Source: Adiantum capillus-veneris
Taxonomy: Eukaryota > Streptophyta > Polypodiopsida > Polypodiales > Pteridaceae
Assembly (NCBI GenBank): GCA_014529385.2
Contig: CM043958.1
Span: forward strand, 123,206,317 to 123,270,316
Direction: 5' to 3'
Length of the DNA stretch: 64,000 nt
Part shown: in pieces, positions 10,910 through 22,169 of the stretch
How the letters are laid out: the number at the start of each line of letters is the position of its first letter
Position numbering within the stretch: position 1 is the stretch's first letter
Notes under the pieces: generated by a model
Database searches by the model: none
What the model was told of the DNA's origin: nothing
The model's input: only the letters and a program-made list of their open reading frames with translations
Made by a program: the position numbers and the translations under genes

Positions 10910-13539
10910 TTACTGCACCTCCTCACTCTTTAGAGTTATTTCCCTCCGAGGTCATATTACCCAATGGTAGAAGCCTTGTCGAATTGCAAGAGGTTGAGCG
11001 ATATATCCTTGCAGCAATGGAAAAGGAAATCGAAAGCTTACGCAAGGCGGAGCAATGAAGAGAGTTAAAGCGAAAGCCACTATGCTAACCGATCTATACA
11101 CAGGTCACACCTATCACGTGGGTTGGTTAGATGTCCTACAATCCACAATGGGTGCTACTAGTGTGGAAGATCAACAACAAAGAGTTTGTGAGGTCATCCA
11201 TAGGGTCATTGAGTTAGAGAGATAGAAACAAGGGGATCAACATGCCTTCAACGGGTTCTCATGAGATTCTTAGATACAGGAAAGGCTAAAAAAATGACCT
11301 TATCGCAAATGGAGACTCCCTCGTTAAGTCCGATGGATCCCCCATATGTTTTTTCTCCAGGGGTCTCAGTGCAATCTAAGCCCAAGTGATAGCTTCACCT
11401 TTCTAAGTCTAGATCATCTTTCCTTGATGACACCACGGCTACCATGCCTACCCAATGATGGGCATGCCGAGAAACACGCCATGGACCTCATTTGTTAGTA
11501 AAGCACCACTACATGGTAGCTCAATGCCTGCAATAGTACCTACAAGTGTGTACCAATCGTATGCACCATGGGTCGGTGTACTCATGTAGTTCCTACCCCT
11601 CCATTGTTTCAACTACCTATGCTCCACAACCACAACACCCAAGTTCTTATTTCCGTGGGACTATACGGCTAGCATTAGCATGTCACATCCGACGTCTGCT
11701 ATGCCTAGGGCCACACATATGAACTTTGGGCCGCACATGGCACAACACCGTACCAAACGTGGAACCTAAGGGCTTCCTATGCGCCAAGCCCAATGCCAAT
11801 ACCTACTCCACATGTAGTCTCTGGAGCGCCTTCACCCACAGTGCCTGCTCACTTGGGTGACTTGGCAACATTTGCTCAAGCTATTGTCGATCTATTGCTG
11901 AGAATATGCATAACACGCCTGATAGACAGCCTAGAAGTAAGGTAGTACAAATAGCCAAGATCACACAAAAATTAGTGGAGACGGGGATGTGAGAAAGCAT
12001 ATCGAAGTGTTTGAACAAACATGCGATTCTCTAGGAGAACACAATGACCTGCATAAGAGTAATGCTTTAAGCCTAACCTTAAGTGGAAAGGCAGGGGATT
12101 GGTATAGAACCCTAAGGGTGGAAGAAAAACGATTTACCCTACTCTTAGGAGATTATTCTTGCTTTAAGCCTAACCTTAAGTGGAAAGGCAGGGATTGGTA
12201 TAGAACCCTAAGTGGGAAGAAAAAACGATTTACCCTACTCTTAGGAGATTATTCTTGAAAGAATACATACAAGAGGAGTGCTTTGGGGTGTAGCCTCTCA
12301 ACTCCAAAAAGCCCAACGAGAGGAAGGAGAGTCGGTGAGAGACTTTATTAGTCGCTTGAAGCATTTGAATTCTCGTTGTAATCCAAATGAGCGCTTTAAT
12401 AATAGTCAATTTCTTGATAGATTCATTAGGGGATTACGACATGAGGATATCTACAATGGCCTAATCATTAGAGGTATCACCACTTGGAAGCAGTCACCAC
12501 CAATGCGATCCAATTGGAGGATAATTTCATGATTCAAGGAGAAAGAGTGTCTGTTGAGCCTAAATCTATTAGCTCGCAAGCATCAAGGCATCAGCCAATG
12601 ACCCTAAAGCCTATTGCTAAGGAGCCAAAGATATCTGAGATGACTTCAGCAGATCTCACCAAGGCTATTCAAGAGAGTCTTAGAGACAATCATGCTCCGC
12701 AAAACAATCATATGTATCCAAGAAGCGAGCAACAATGGTGCTCAGTATGCTATGGACCGCATAGTACCAATGAATGCCCTACTTTTAGAGTAAAATTCAA
12801 TGGGATTTGCAATGCCTGTGGGAGGTATGGTCATCAAGCTAAGTATTGCGTAGTATTTAAGAGTGTGATGGCCAATAGACCAACCTTAGCATGGACAGAC
12901 ACACCTCGAGTGCCTGCATTGATTCCGGCCCCACCTCTTGAACAAACAACACAACACATGGTCCCTAGGGCCCAAAATGTTATTCAAACAACACCCTTAC
13001 CACCTCCAATGCTAGGACCGCAACCACCACATCCGATAATCACTTCTGTGAATCAAGTGGGTTGTGAGTCATCTATTGCTTGTTTGGAAGGCTATGAGGA
13101 AGATATAGATCCTAATTTTGCCTATGGGATGGATGTGCTTGAAGAAAGTCCACAATACTACATGGAGGACTATTGGGGACAAGTCAAACCTACATATCAA
13201 GTAGCTGCTCTTGCGGCAAGAGGCCAAAATATCAATTACACTGCTAAGAGACCACCTCTTCAATGGTATGAGTGTGGAGGTCCACATCGTGTAGCCGAGT
13301 GTCCTATTAGGCTACAAAAGAATGCCACGCTAATGCAAACCAATCAAGCGAGCACGTCTACAATGCCGATACTCATGTGTAATCGATGTGGCATAGATCA
13401 TTTGATTGCCCAATGTCCAAATAATCCAAGTGCACCGAAGATCACGCCATTAAACTTGATTGAAGTTATCGAGGAGCCATCACAAAGTACACCTGTGGTA
13501 CCAGTAAACGTACTCACACGATCGATGCTCCAAAAATAA
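10910..13539 (+). pseudogene. Gag region of element B, with several zinc knuckles, interrupted
   Basis: Coding remnants start near 10917 (PPHSLELFPSEVILPNGRS) and pass through a proline/methionine-rich region. They reach a Gag core (VRKHIEVFEQTCDSLGEHND, then SGKAGDWYRTL, and after frameshifts EGESVRDFISRLKHLNSRCN and FLDRFIRGLRHEDIY). Several frames are needed. The frame 12484-13539 is open for 351 codons and holds knuckles WCSVCYGPHSTNEC, CNACGRYGHQAKYC, a damaged YECGGPHRVAEC and CNRCGIDHLIAQC. This is the usual retrotransposon Gag order, capsid part then nucleic-acid-binding knuckles. The 97-bp tandem duplication at 12064-12256 is one of the lesions. Confidence 0.75.
12064..12256 (+). repeat. 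97-bp tandem duplication inside Gag
   Basis: Unit 12064-12160 is repeated at 12161-12256 with few differences. It duplicates the block around GDWYRTL...RFTLLLGDYS and shifts the frame. Confidence 0.85.
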
Positions 13540-13599
13540 AATTAATTCTTGAGGAAAGAGACACGGCATCAATTGCCCAATCTCAAAAAACGAAGAAAA

Positions 13600-14752
13600 T
13601 ACGAAGGAAGAGATCACAAAAAGTAGCGAAGTCAGACCCCAGTTCAAAGACCAACATAGGGACTGGTGATGAACCCGTATATATGAATGATGCTTAAGAG
13701 GATTCTGATTCAGGAGAAACCATGGAGACCAAAACGACCACTAAGATAGAAACCAACAAGGAAGATCTTCATGAGCAACAATGGCCAGGATCCAAGAATA
13801 ATATAGGAACTTATCCAAACCCTACAGAGGAGATTGAGCGAGTCAAGCAATTAAGGAGTTTGGTAGAAGATACCCAACACCTTGGCAGATCCAGATTATA
13901 GACACCGTGTTCCCTAAACAACAACAACCTCACCAAGTCCATAGACCCTTAGCCATACCTAGTGTCATCCAAGAAGAAAGTGACTTAAAGTCATGGGAAA
14001 GTGGGAGTACTCACTTCTTGATGGAAAGAATGTTTACAGAGGGACTACTTGATCCTATCAAAGAAATGGAGATCCCATGTTCCCCACGTCAAGGGACTCA
14101 AGGCCAAAAGGTTCCGTTAAACATTGCCAAATTGATGGATTTCATGTCTTCAAAAGTTAGAACCACCATCATGTCCAAACTATATAAAGACCCTGAGCTA
14201 GTATCAGCTCTTCGAGCCTCCTCAATGGAGAACTAAAGTTTGGGCTACCACAATTTTCACAGATGGATGGAGCTGGGGAGATGCCAACAAAGGAGGAACA
14301 CTTAGATCCACAACCCAACCTAGATGAGAACCTTGTTATAGAAATACATGTTAACAAATTGGGACAATACTTTCAGGGTGATGAATCCAATGCGACCATA
14401 CCAATCACTACTAAGGGATTAACTGTGAAGGGAATCCTTGATGGTGGCGCTGGGATTAGCATTGTGACTAAAAATTGCTGAGAAACTATGGGAAGACCTC
14501 ACCTTACGACCACAACCATAGTAGTGAAGATGGCCAATGGGTCTATTGTTAAACCTATTGGGATGCTAGAAGATCTCAAGATCAAGGTCTTTGGGGACAT
14601 AAATAAGGATCACCTTGATTGTTATGGATTTCTCCAAACACACTATGGCATCTGAGATAGTCTTAGGACGTCCTTTCATGAGGGAAGCAAAAATGGTACA
14701 TGACTGGTCTAAAAACCATGTCTACTTGTAGTTCCAAGATTCTGTCATTCGA
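13600..14752 (+). pseudogene. Pre-protease domain and retropepsin of element B
   Basis: 13907-14236 encodes a block (VPLNIAKLMDFMSSKVRTTI) that corresponds in position to a block preceding the protease in element E. 14263-14481 then gives the protease start with GILDGGAGISIVT; the active-site Asp-Ser/Thr-Gly has become Asp-Gly-Gly. A TGA at 14479-14481 and frameshifts follow, but the rest is recognisable in other frames (TTTTIVVKMANGSIVKPIGM and ASEIVLGRPFMREAKMVHDW). The enzyme family would cut the Gag polyprotein. The active-site change and stops make it inactive as it stands. Confidence 0.7.
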
Positions 14753-15730
14753 GTGGATCTTGTTACTGGTCGAGCACATCCTCTAGGAAACAGGTTTATA
14801 ATTGATCATAGATCTAACACCACAGTTCACTCGACCCCATTGCAGTATTGTTACACGTGTAAAGCGGACACTGATGTTCGGGAAGATTCTCCTTATATGG
14901 ATGTACTACCTGGGATGACTGAGTCAGACAATGTGGATTGGGTCCACCTAGCAGCAACCATAGATACCTGGGGAAATAAGGGGACGACATGGGTAACACT
15001 TGAGGGGGATGAAATGCCCGTACCCTTAAATATGCTACAAGCAATGCATATAGCTTCTGACAAGACTCATCCTCATATAACAAAGAAAACATACAAGTGG
15101 GTCCCTAAATCTTCTTTAGCGACCATAGCTAGTGCTAAAAAACAGAAGCCTTGTAAGAATCCCACTCACTCCAAGAAATGTAAGGAAACGTGGTGGTGGA
15201 TACCTAAACAACTATTGGAAGCCCAAGGTTACTATCAAGGAAATGATCAAAGCTGGGTGCCAAAACGTAGATTGTATTCTTACCTGTCACCTGACCCATG
15301 TGAGCCCTATCCCGTAGCTCCAAAACGAATCAATGATCGCGGAAAGAAAAAAATCACAGAATGCTACACATCCGCTCCAAAGCTAGTTTGGGTACCGAAA
15401 AAAGAACGATTTGTTCCACCTAGCTCAGGAAGGGGGGAGCCCCATGAAGCTTCTAGCTCCTTATGTAATGCATCCATAGAGGTAAAAGCTTCTCCACAGC
15501 CTCCACCTACAATAGTGGACCTCCATGAAGCTACAAAGGAATCCACACCTCCCAGTCTTCAAGAATCACCTGATGAACCACTTCAAGTTCGATCCTGGGA
15601 GAGTACCTTACCACCCTTACAACTCGACGAGGCACCTAAGGTAATAGAGAACTACTGGCAAAAATCCTCACTTAATACCAACTGGAACAATTGGTTTCAA
15701 AGGGTGACGAGCACATTTCAAACGGTATGA
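14753..15730 (+). CDS. W-x-P-K repeat protein region of element B
   Basis: An open frame of 325 codons follows the protease remnant after an in-frame TAG (about 14729-14731), so it was probably the C-terminal part of one polyprotein. It ends in TGA at 15728-15730. W-[VI]-P-K occurs at residues 116-119, 149-152, 168-171 and 213-216, each in a basic or aromatic setting (YKWVPKSS, TWWWIPKQ, QSWVPKRR, KLVWVPKK). Cysteine pairs occur at 33-36 and 134-143. The last 100 residues are proline- and serine-rich. No RT, RNase H or integrase motif is present. The same motif series follows the protease in element E. I know no described domain of this kind, so function is unknown; the basic residues suggest binding to nucleic acid or Gag. 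Confidence 0.65.
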   Translation: MDLVTGRAHPLGNRFIIDHRSNTTVHSTPLQYCYTCKADTDVREDSPYMDVLPGMTESDNVDWVHLAATIDTWGNKGTTWVTLEGDEMPVPLNMLQAMHIASDKTHPHITKKTYKWVPKSSLATIASAKKQKPCKNPTHSKKCKETWWWIPKQLLEAQGYYQGNDQSWVPKRRLYSYLSPDPCEPYPVAPKRINDRGKKKITECYTSAPKLVWVPKKERFVPPSSGRGEPHEASSSLCNASIEVKASPQPPPTIVDLHEATKESTPPSLQESPDEPLQVRSWESTLPPLQLDEAPKVIENYWQKSSLNTNWNNWFQRVTSTFQTV

Positions 15731-15737
15731 TATACCC

Positions 15738-15750
15738 AAGGAAGGGGGAG
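15738..15750 (+). other. Polypurine tract after the W-x-P-K frame
   Basis: AAGGAAGGGGGAG lies 8 bp after the stop codon and abuts TGTTTGC, the usual join of polypurine tract and 3' LTR. Confidence 0.6.
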
Positions 15751-16202
15751 TGTTTGCTGACAGTTATCATTCACTCAGTCCCCTCTCAACCTTCCTTCCT
15801 GACCTCTCAATCTCCCAATCTCAGGGAATGTATATATAGAGACTTATACTCATAAAAAACAAAAATAATAAAGAGCAAGAGCAATTAGCAAACGAGTATG
15901 CACAATAAAAGTCAAAACATTGACCCAGGCCTACACATTCACATCTGGTACACTCAAACAAAGACCTATGTCATTAAACACCTTTGATCCTCATCACTTG
16001 AGTGGGATTAGTACGATAGGAGTGTTTGTGTTTTAGACTTTAGTGATTAGCAAAGTTCTTTCTTCCCACTGATGTGCTCCTAGAGGTATTCTTTGTGTTT
16101 CCTCGTGTGTATAGGAACGTGTTGCTGTGGTTAGGATTTGGACCTTCATGGAATATTTCTCTCATCCACTTTTCAAATCATGTGTGATCATCAACACAAA
16201 CA
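15751..16202 (+). repeat. Candidate 3' LTR of the inner Gag/protease/W-x-P-K unit
   Basis: The segment starts TGTTTG and ends CAAACA, an exact 6-bp inverted pair, and contains a TATATATAGAG box near 15830. It directly follows a polypurine tract. No second copy is present at the left of the coding unit, so its 5' LTR was lost or replaced by that of the outer element. Confidence 0.45.
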
Positions 16203-17347
16203 GGTATTTCTTGTCCCTTATCTTTTTGCATCCATGTTTGTTTGCTTTAATTGTGATTGGTAGCATAATATTCAACACATTTGCTTAGTATCAAACATTA
16301 AATTCAATGTAATTTTTTGTCATAATCACTTATCTAAGTTTAAAAATCAAACATTCCGACTAAGCTAGTTTGACCAAGTTAGGTGTTAGAGATCTTCTCT
16401 GGGGAATGCCTTCCTAATTATCAATGGTTACTTACGTTCTTAATCCGATTTAGGCAGCATTGTGTGAAATGTACTAGGGCTTTCTAGTGGGGTTACTCCC
16501 TATTGACCTTTAGCTTAAGTATTATAAAGGGAGTTTACTAGTGTGATGAGCATAGGGAGGTGTAACAGTGTTATATGACCCCCCCAAAAGTTACAAAATT
16601 AAAATGCTGAAAACGAACAAAAAAAAATAAAAAAAATCAAACTGTCATAATGTAAAATCTTAAGCTGGAAGAGAAATCTCAGCTTGATGTGGTACTTCAC
16701 TCACATGTATCGCCTATGGTACTAGAGCCCTAGAGGTTCCCAGTGTGAACGCTTTTTCTTGAAAAGCAAAAAACTCAAGGCATACAAAATAAGCATACAC
16801 ATCAAAATGAAATCACTGTGAAAAGACTTTGGGGAGTCAAAGAAAAAGTAATCAGTTAGGCGATGATTTTGTGAGAAATTTCTTTTATCATAGCTTAACT
16901 ACAAGGTCTTCTAGGTATAGCCTCTAGTCAGCCCTCGAACATGAAATACTTGGCTCTCGCGATTAAACAACTTAATTGACTAGAGAAAATTGAGAAGCTT
17001 ACCCATGGTATCAATAGTCGATCTTTAGTGCCTTTCGATCGTTAAATTAGCGACCCCAGACTTGTTTAATTTTTTACCTTTACAGTTATTTATGCGTTTG
17101 ATTATATTGCAATTTAATGTTTATTGCTAACAAATGGTTTAGAATTTTGCTACCAATCAATTTGTCTGCCTAAAACTGCATATGCTTTTTAATTGCTTAT
17201 GAGAATGCAATTACTGTGCCAATGTTGTTTGATTTTGCAGTGACTGAAGGAGGCTAAGGACATTCATCTCAAAAGCTCTTCCACCTCGACGAACGAGCTT
17301 CAACTCAATAGCTTTCGAGGACGGAATCTACATCAGGAAGGCGGACA
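16203..17347 (+). other. Right interior of element B, no gene recognised
   Basis: Non-coding by inspection. Just before the 3' LTR a purine-rich ATCAGGAAGGCGGACA (about 17332-17347) may serve as the outer polypurine tract. Confidence 0.4.
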
Positions 17348-17948
17348 TGTTAACCCTCATGGCTCACGAACACCCTATCACCTACGACGGACGTTGTAAC
17401 CTACGACGGGTGTTGTATTATCTACTTAGTAGAGTCAGGTATTGGGCTTGTTGTTCTAATAGGAAAAGGGTAAGAGTGATCGCCGATGAGAGGCACACTC
17501 TAACTGGAACATTCAAGGGATTAGTTGGCTAAGCATGGGTGTCCAAGTGTGAATGGGGCGAGCTCATATAAATATCAACTAAACCTAAAATTCACTCATT
17601 CTCTCATTTGTGCAATTGAAGAGTGCTCTTGCTCCATCTCCATCTTCTTCTTCTTCATCTCCTTGTGTGTGTGTGTGTGTGTATATGCGTGAGAGAGAGA
17701 GAGAGAGTGTGCGATCGAGCATTACGGTGGCACGACGTCGGCGAGGCGGTTGAGTCCGACGTAGCAGCGTCTCCCTCTTCTTCGCAGCGAGGAATCCTCC
17801 ATGACACGAAGCGTAGAGCGGTGAGTGACACACCAATGCCATCTTTGAGCTTACTAGTCTAAGCTTGTTGTGTGCTTGGAGCCATTTGTGGCTCGCACAC
17901 AGTGTATCGACAAGTTCCTTGCATTGACACGTGCGACATATGCGCACA
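17348..17948 (+). repeat. 3' LTR of element B
   Basis: It starts TGTTAACCC and ends GCGCACA (TG...CA). From 17452 it matches 9264-9764. It keeps the TATA box at 17566 and a (TG)n(GA)n tract at about 17665-17707. Confidence 0.75.
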
Positions 17949-18474
17949 GCTTAACACAAAGAAATAGCAAAATGAGTCTTTCTTGGTTAGCCATGTCATA
18001 GTAGTTGATGTGTAAAATTATTCTAAATGGGCAAATAAGTCATAGTAGTCAATTTGTAAGTAGGATAACATGGGTAAATTGCTTGATAAGTTTTTTTTAT
18101 AAACGTAAAAAACAACATAGAAGATTATGTGAAGCACATTTACAAAATCAAAACCTCAATTTTTTTGTAAAGCACAGGTGCAATCTCTCCATCAAAACAA
18201 AGCACTAACCCTATGAGTAATGTTTTCACGTAACCAATTTGTACCAAAAAAACCTCGCCTTCTTGAAGGAGGTATGAATGAAAAAGAAAACACCAGCCAC
18301 TACTAATTCTTTGTACTAAGAGAACTTGTTAAAATATTAAAAAAAAGTAGCTAGTGCATGGTCTAGTGAATGCCATACAGAAGTATGGTGGGGAGTTGAC
18401 ACAATTTCTTGCCCCATATTCCATTTTCTACTACATAGTCATGGTAATCAAGAACAAGGTAATGAACCCGAATT
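17949..18474. other. AT-rich sequence, no feature seen
   Basis: No convincing coding frame, RNA gene or repeat boundary was seen here. Confidence 0.4.
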
Positions 18475-18825
18475 TCTCTGCGACACTTTGGTATTCAAGT
18501 CCTTGACACGGTCATGTAACTTTCTATCTTGTAGTTTTGTATTCAAATCCTTGCCCATAGCTACGCTTAGCATAACCTGCAATCAATGTGCTCCAAGAGA
18601 CTACATTTTGGATAGGAAGTTGGCTAAGAGCTTTGTGTGCTTTTTCAAGGGTACCAAAGTCGGCATTCATATCGAACAAAGCATTGCCAAGCACAACATG
18701 TTTCCCCAACAATCCCAGCCATGGAAACAAGCTTAACCCATACCTCTCGCTGCAGTCTTTGAGTTCATGATCGTCTTCGACGCCATCATACACAAGCTTC
18801 TGGGAGGAGGGACAAGTACTCACTC
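18475..18825 (-). pseudogene. PLS-class pentatricopeptide repeat (PPR) gene fragment
   Basis: On the minus strand the frame reads LGNALFDMNADFGTLEKAHK and then PIQNVVSWSTLIAGYA, which is the PPR PLS pattern (GNALxDMYxKCGxLExAxKVxxxxPxxNVVSWxxLIAGY). About one and a half repeats remain. Downstream the frame breaks at stops. PLS proteins act in organelle RNA editing and processing. This piece lacks a start, the other repeats and any E or DYW domain, so it is a relic. Confidence 0.75.
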
Positions 18826-20336
18826 TAAAGCTTCCAATCCATCGTCGCCCTTCTCAGTGCCAAAAAGCCTATGTGTAAGCTGCTATTCTTTGACAATATT
18901 GCATGCAGCGCGAGAGCGTGAAGTCATTATTAAAAGCAATCGTGAGATTCTTGGCCGTACGATTTGACAATGACTTGGATCATGCCAAGCGGCCACGTCC
19001 CGATAAGGCCTGAATGCCAAAATTTGTTTTGGGCCAAACAAGTAAACACAAGTGTGACTTACCGACCAAAAGTGGGGTGGGTTACCAAGAAAAAAAAGGC
19101 CAGTTTTGCCACCACAACACTACCAAGCAATGGTTTGTCCTAGTGATCTCGGTTCACTGGCGCTTGCTTTTGCCTGGGGTGGGAGGCCCAAGACAGCTGC
19201 TCATCATCTGCTACTTCCATTTGGCATCGCTGCCATGCCAACTTATCTTATGGCGATAATCTTCATGATTCGGTGAGGCATGGATAACCATGCGTTGGAT
19301 TCCTCAATGATATGTCGCAGTAGCCTTTTGCCTATATGCAGGGCGTATCCTTATTTGCTTCCACCTTGCGCCCCACCAGCCCCAAGGAGTTGGACATCCC
19401 AGATTCATTGGGCTTGTGGCATCTCAAATGATTCTACTCTCCCTCATTCAAAAGCTCACCAGACTCCTGTCTCACTGCATTTGAGAGAGGTGGTGCCTAG
19501 GGCTGATGCCGTCAGACGGAGAACACGACCGAGGCATCTCATGGTGGTGCAGAATTGGGATTACCGCTACCGACTCGAGGGAGTTACAATGAGGATATCG
19601 AGCTATCTGGAGGTGTCGGTACTTCTTCATCAGGACCAAGGTCGCACACCAGTGGAGCGGCAATTTCAGCGGTCGAAGGAGCACCCTAAAGAACAATGGT
19701 ATTTACCAACTTCATCCTCGAAGTTGGTGGCTGTCTTATATCTCAGTAATTGAACTGGAAACTACTCGCAAAGCCACAACAAAACTTTGTCTCGAATGGA
19801 TGGATGCTGTGGCACAAAATCAGCAGCCCTTGTGCTTGACCCACACCGTCGATGATGGAGCAGCAGAAGCCCCTGACCTGATTTCATTAGCCGCTACCCA
19901 CCAATGTGAAACAGCAACTCACTCACCCGCTCTTCTGAGTATCTGGAAAAAGCAGCATCAATATGCATGCCTTCCACCATGGACCATGGTGGCTCTTGGT
20001 GGGTGGGATGTCGAGTATTGGGGTCCTGAGAGAAGTCCCAATGCCCCTCCCTCCATCAAGCAGGACTCTTTGTATGCACCGAAAACCTGCCCTTCCCTTC
20101 TTGCGGCCTGTCCTCTGTGGTTTCTTGTCTGTATGTAGCACAGATCCAAAGCTCTTGGGTGTTGAAAGAAACCCCTTGAGGCACAGGGCGAAGGGTCATG
20201 TCTGTAATTACAAACTGGCTGCGGGAGAAGGCGACTGGTGCTTTGAAGACCCACACGAGCCATGCGTGAAAGATGGAAAGGACAAAACAGGATCATCACA
20301 CCTGAGCGGCCTTCCAGAGGCAGAGGCAGGAAACGG
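18826..20336. other. GC-richer interval without a recognised gene
   Basis: Base composition is closer to genic sequence than the surrounding repeats. The longest frame (19280-19753 +, 157 codons) has no motif I recognise and no supporting context. Confidence 0.35.
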
Positions 20337-20340
20337 AAAA

Positions 20341-20390
20341 AAAATTTGGACCATTTCTCGATTTGTGCGTGTCATCCTTGCGCAGGGGCC

Positions 20391-20422
<32 letters not shown>

Positions 20423-20442
20423 TCAGATGTCCCCGAAGGGAC
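20341..20442 (-). ncRNA. U6: U6 spliceosomal snRNA
   Basis: The minus strand from 20442 carries the 102-nt plant U6 sequence. It contains the 5' stem-loop GTCCCTTCGGGGAC, the ACAGAGA box that pairs with the 5' splice site, the AGC triad, the internal stem-loop region and the 3' end GGTCCAAATTTT, followed by a run of eight T's that serves as pol III terminator. Compared with the plant consensus as I recall it, the only difference I see is C to T at position 18 (CATCTGAT for CATCCGAT), outside the catalytic boxes. U6 is the catalytic centre of the major spliceosome. A TATA-like and a USE-like element sit upstream at the spacing used by plant pol III U6 genes, which favours a functional gene. 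Confidence 0.93.
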
Positions 20443-20465
20443 GAAAGCAACAACGTGCCTTCTTT

Positions 20466-20511
20466 GAGATACAAAGCCTGTAAACCTACATTTGCCTGCC
20501 CATGTGGGGCT
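20466..20511 (-). promoter_or_regulatory. Pol III promoter of the U6 gene (TATA-like and USE-like boxes)
   Basis: Relative to the first U6 base (20442), TTTGTATCTC lies at about -24 to -33 and GCCCCACATGG at about -58 to -69. The plant pattern is an upstream sequence element near TCCCACATCG about 25 bp ahead of a TATA box near -30. Both boxes are degenerate but correctly placed. Confidence 0.6.
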
Positions 20512-20811
20512 GTTCTTTCTCCACGTGGCGGACGCACACTTTCCATCAAAGCCGTGAGCAACGCGCCTGGGCTTGCCCTTTAAGCTCACCGGAGACGGAG
20601 AGCTTCCTAGGAAAAGCTATGACAGCCCCATCAAAGTTCTAACATGCTACTTATTGGACTTCATCAAGCAACCATCCCCTTGGGACTCAAATGAGCTCTC
20701 TCTCCGACTAAGATGCCCCCGTGTGGGTCGACCCTTAGAGGCGAAGTGGTTTCTCTCCTGAATCACCAAGGCTATGTGCCGAGTAGTTGTATGTATAGCC
20801 AAGGTGAAGCA

Positions 20812-21968
20812 CGGCATGTGAGAGGACTTGAAGGCAAAACAAAACATGTGACTCCCTCAATGATTTTCGTGTACATACCAGTGACCAGAAAGCAAATAGA
20901 GAAGCAAACATGCTCATTTAAACCCAGCCTAAGGAAAAAAAATTTAACACTGGATTGGTAATGGGACACTCTTATTTCCTCTTAACCAAGCAGCTTACCT
21001 AGAATCATTCAAAGAATTCAAATTGAGTTTTGAAGTGTTTTGCATCCACGAAGTTCTCTTATGAGCATGGTCACCATGAAACGCATTTCGGCGCGCCTAT
21101 CATTAGACTTAAACTTTTCGTGGTGAAACACCAGGTTACAAGGGTGGAATGTTTTGGCCCTAAAACGTTTCGCGCTAACACCAATTATGAGCATACGAAA
21201 ACTTGGCATTTTTTGGGCTATAAATTCCACATTTGACTTTGTGCTTGTTGGCAATGGGTTTTCAAGCTAGCTGTATCAAAAAAATGTGTGCCATTTTTGT
21301 CAAATTTTTCATAGTATTAGCAAACGACCATCCTAAAACTCGTCTTAGTTAGGGTTATAGTGCTAAATAGCTTTGAATAGTAGTCTCTGACATGTTTGCA
21401 TGCTTCTAAGGATCACGGAATGTTTCTATTTCAAGTTATGTCCTTTCTATAAAAACATTCATGTGCAAATTTGTTGACAAATTTTGCAATTTGATTATTT
21501 TTTTTAGCATCTTAGATGCAGTATAAACACAATTTTAATTGTGCATATGGATTCCACATCATATAAACATGTTTCCTTGAGTTCAATTGAAGCACTTAAT
21601 ACCCCGTAGAGGGAATGATGCAAGGTTGGGGTTACATGCCGGTTTTACTAGGATCAAGATCATTTTGAGACACTCTTATATTTAGTTCAATGTTGTCCAT
21701 TTGATAAGGGAAACATAGTAAATGTGTAGGTCACAAAAATTTCATTGAGATTGTTTTATGTGAGCATGTGTTGACAAATCTTCAAGAGATGATAAAGGCC
21801 CACATTATGGAAGCCAGGTTTTCATACAAGCAGTTTGAGTATCTTATAATTGTGTCTACCATTAGCATAATATGGAATGTTTTGAACAATTTCACATGAA
21901 AAGATGCTTTTATGTCATGTTAGGTTACCAAACTACTGTTAAAAGATAAAACACTCAAGAGACATGGT
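20812..21968. repeat. Unnamed repeat R, copy 1 (left part)
   Basis: 20812-21310 matches 31855-32345 closely, and 21925-21968 matches the sequence ending AAAAGACATGGT near 32405. Copy 1 has about 590 bp (roughly 21330-21920) that copy 2 lacks. The repeat resumes at 27451 beyond the Copia-like insertion. No coding capacity was recognised. Confidence 0.8.
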
Positions 21969-22132
21969 CTCCTCAAAGGTGGCAGCGGAAGATGCAATGA
22001 GGACAAGACCTGGCTCGTGATCCGATGGGTACCTCCACTCCCATCTAGAACACCTGCAATGCCAAACACATGAACTAGGCACACCTGTGGAGAAGAGAGA
22101 TCACATAGGTAAAATAAGACATGACATCTGAG

Positions 22133-22169
<37 letters not shown>

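Larger units (their letters stand above)
9264..17948 (+). mobile_element. LTR retrotransposon B with Gag, protease and W-x-P-K unit
   Basis: Direct repeats 9264-9764 and 17348-17948 are homologous (the shared block runs from CATTCAAGGGATTAGTTGGC through the microsatellite to the terminal GCGCACA). A primer-binding site follows the left copy. The first ~104 bp of the left LTR are missing because element A starts there. The interior carries Gag, protease and a W-x-P-K coding region, all plus strand, with no RT or integrase. A second LTR-like segment (15751-16202) directly follows the coding unit, so the interior may itself be a composite of two elements. Confidence 0.75.

Noticed and set aside
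19280-19753. 157-codon plus-strand frame as a real gene
   Set aside because: No recognised domain, no homologous neighbour, and overlapping frames of similar length on the other strand; kept only as a note on the GC-rich interval.
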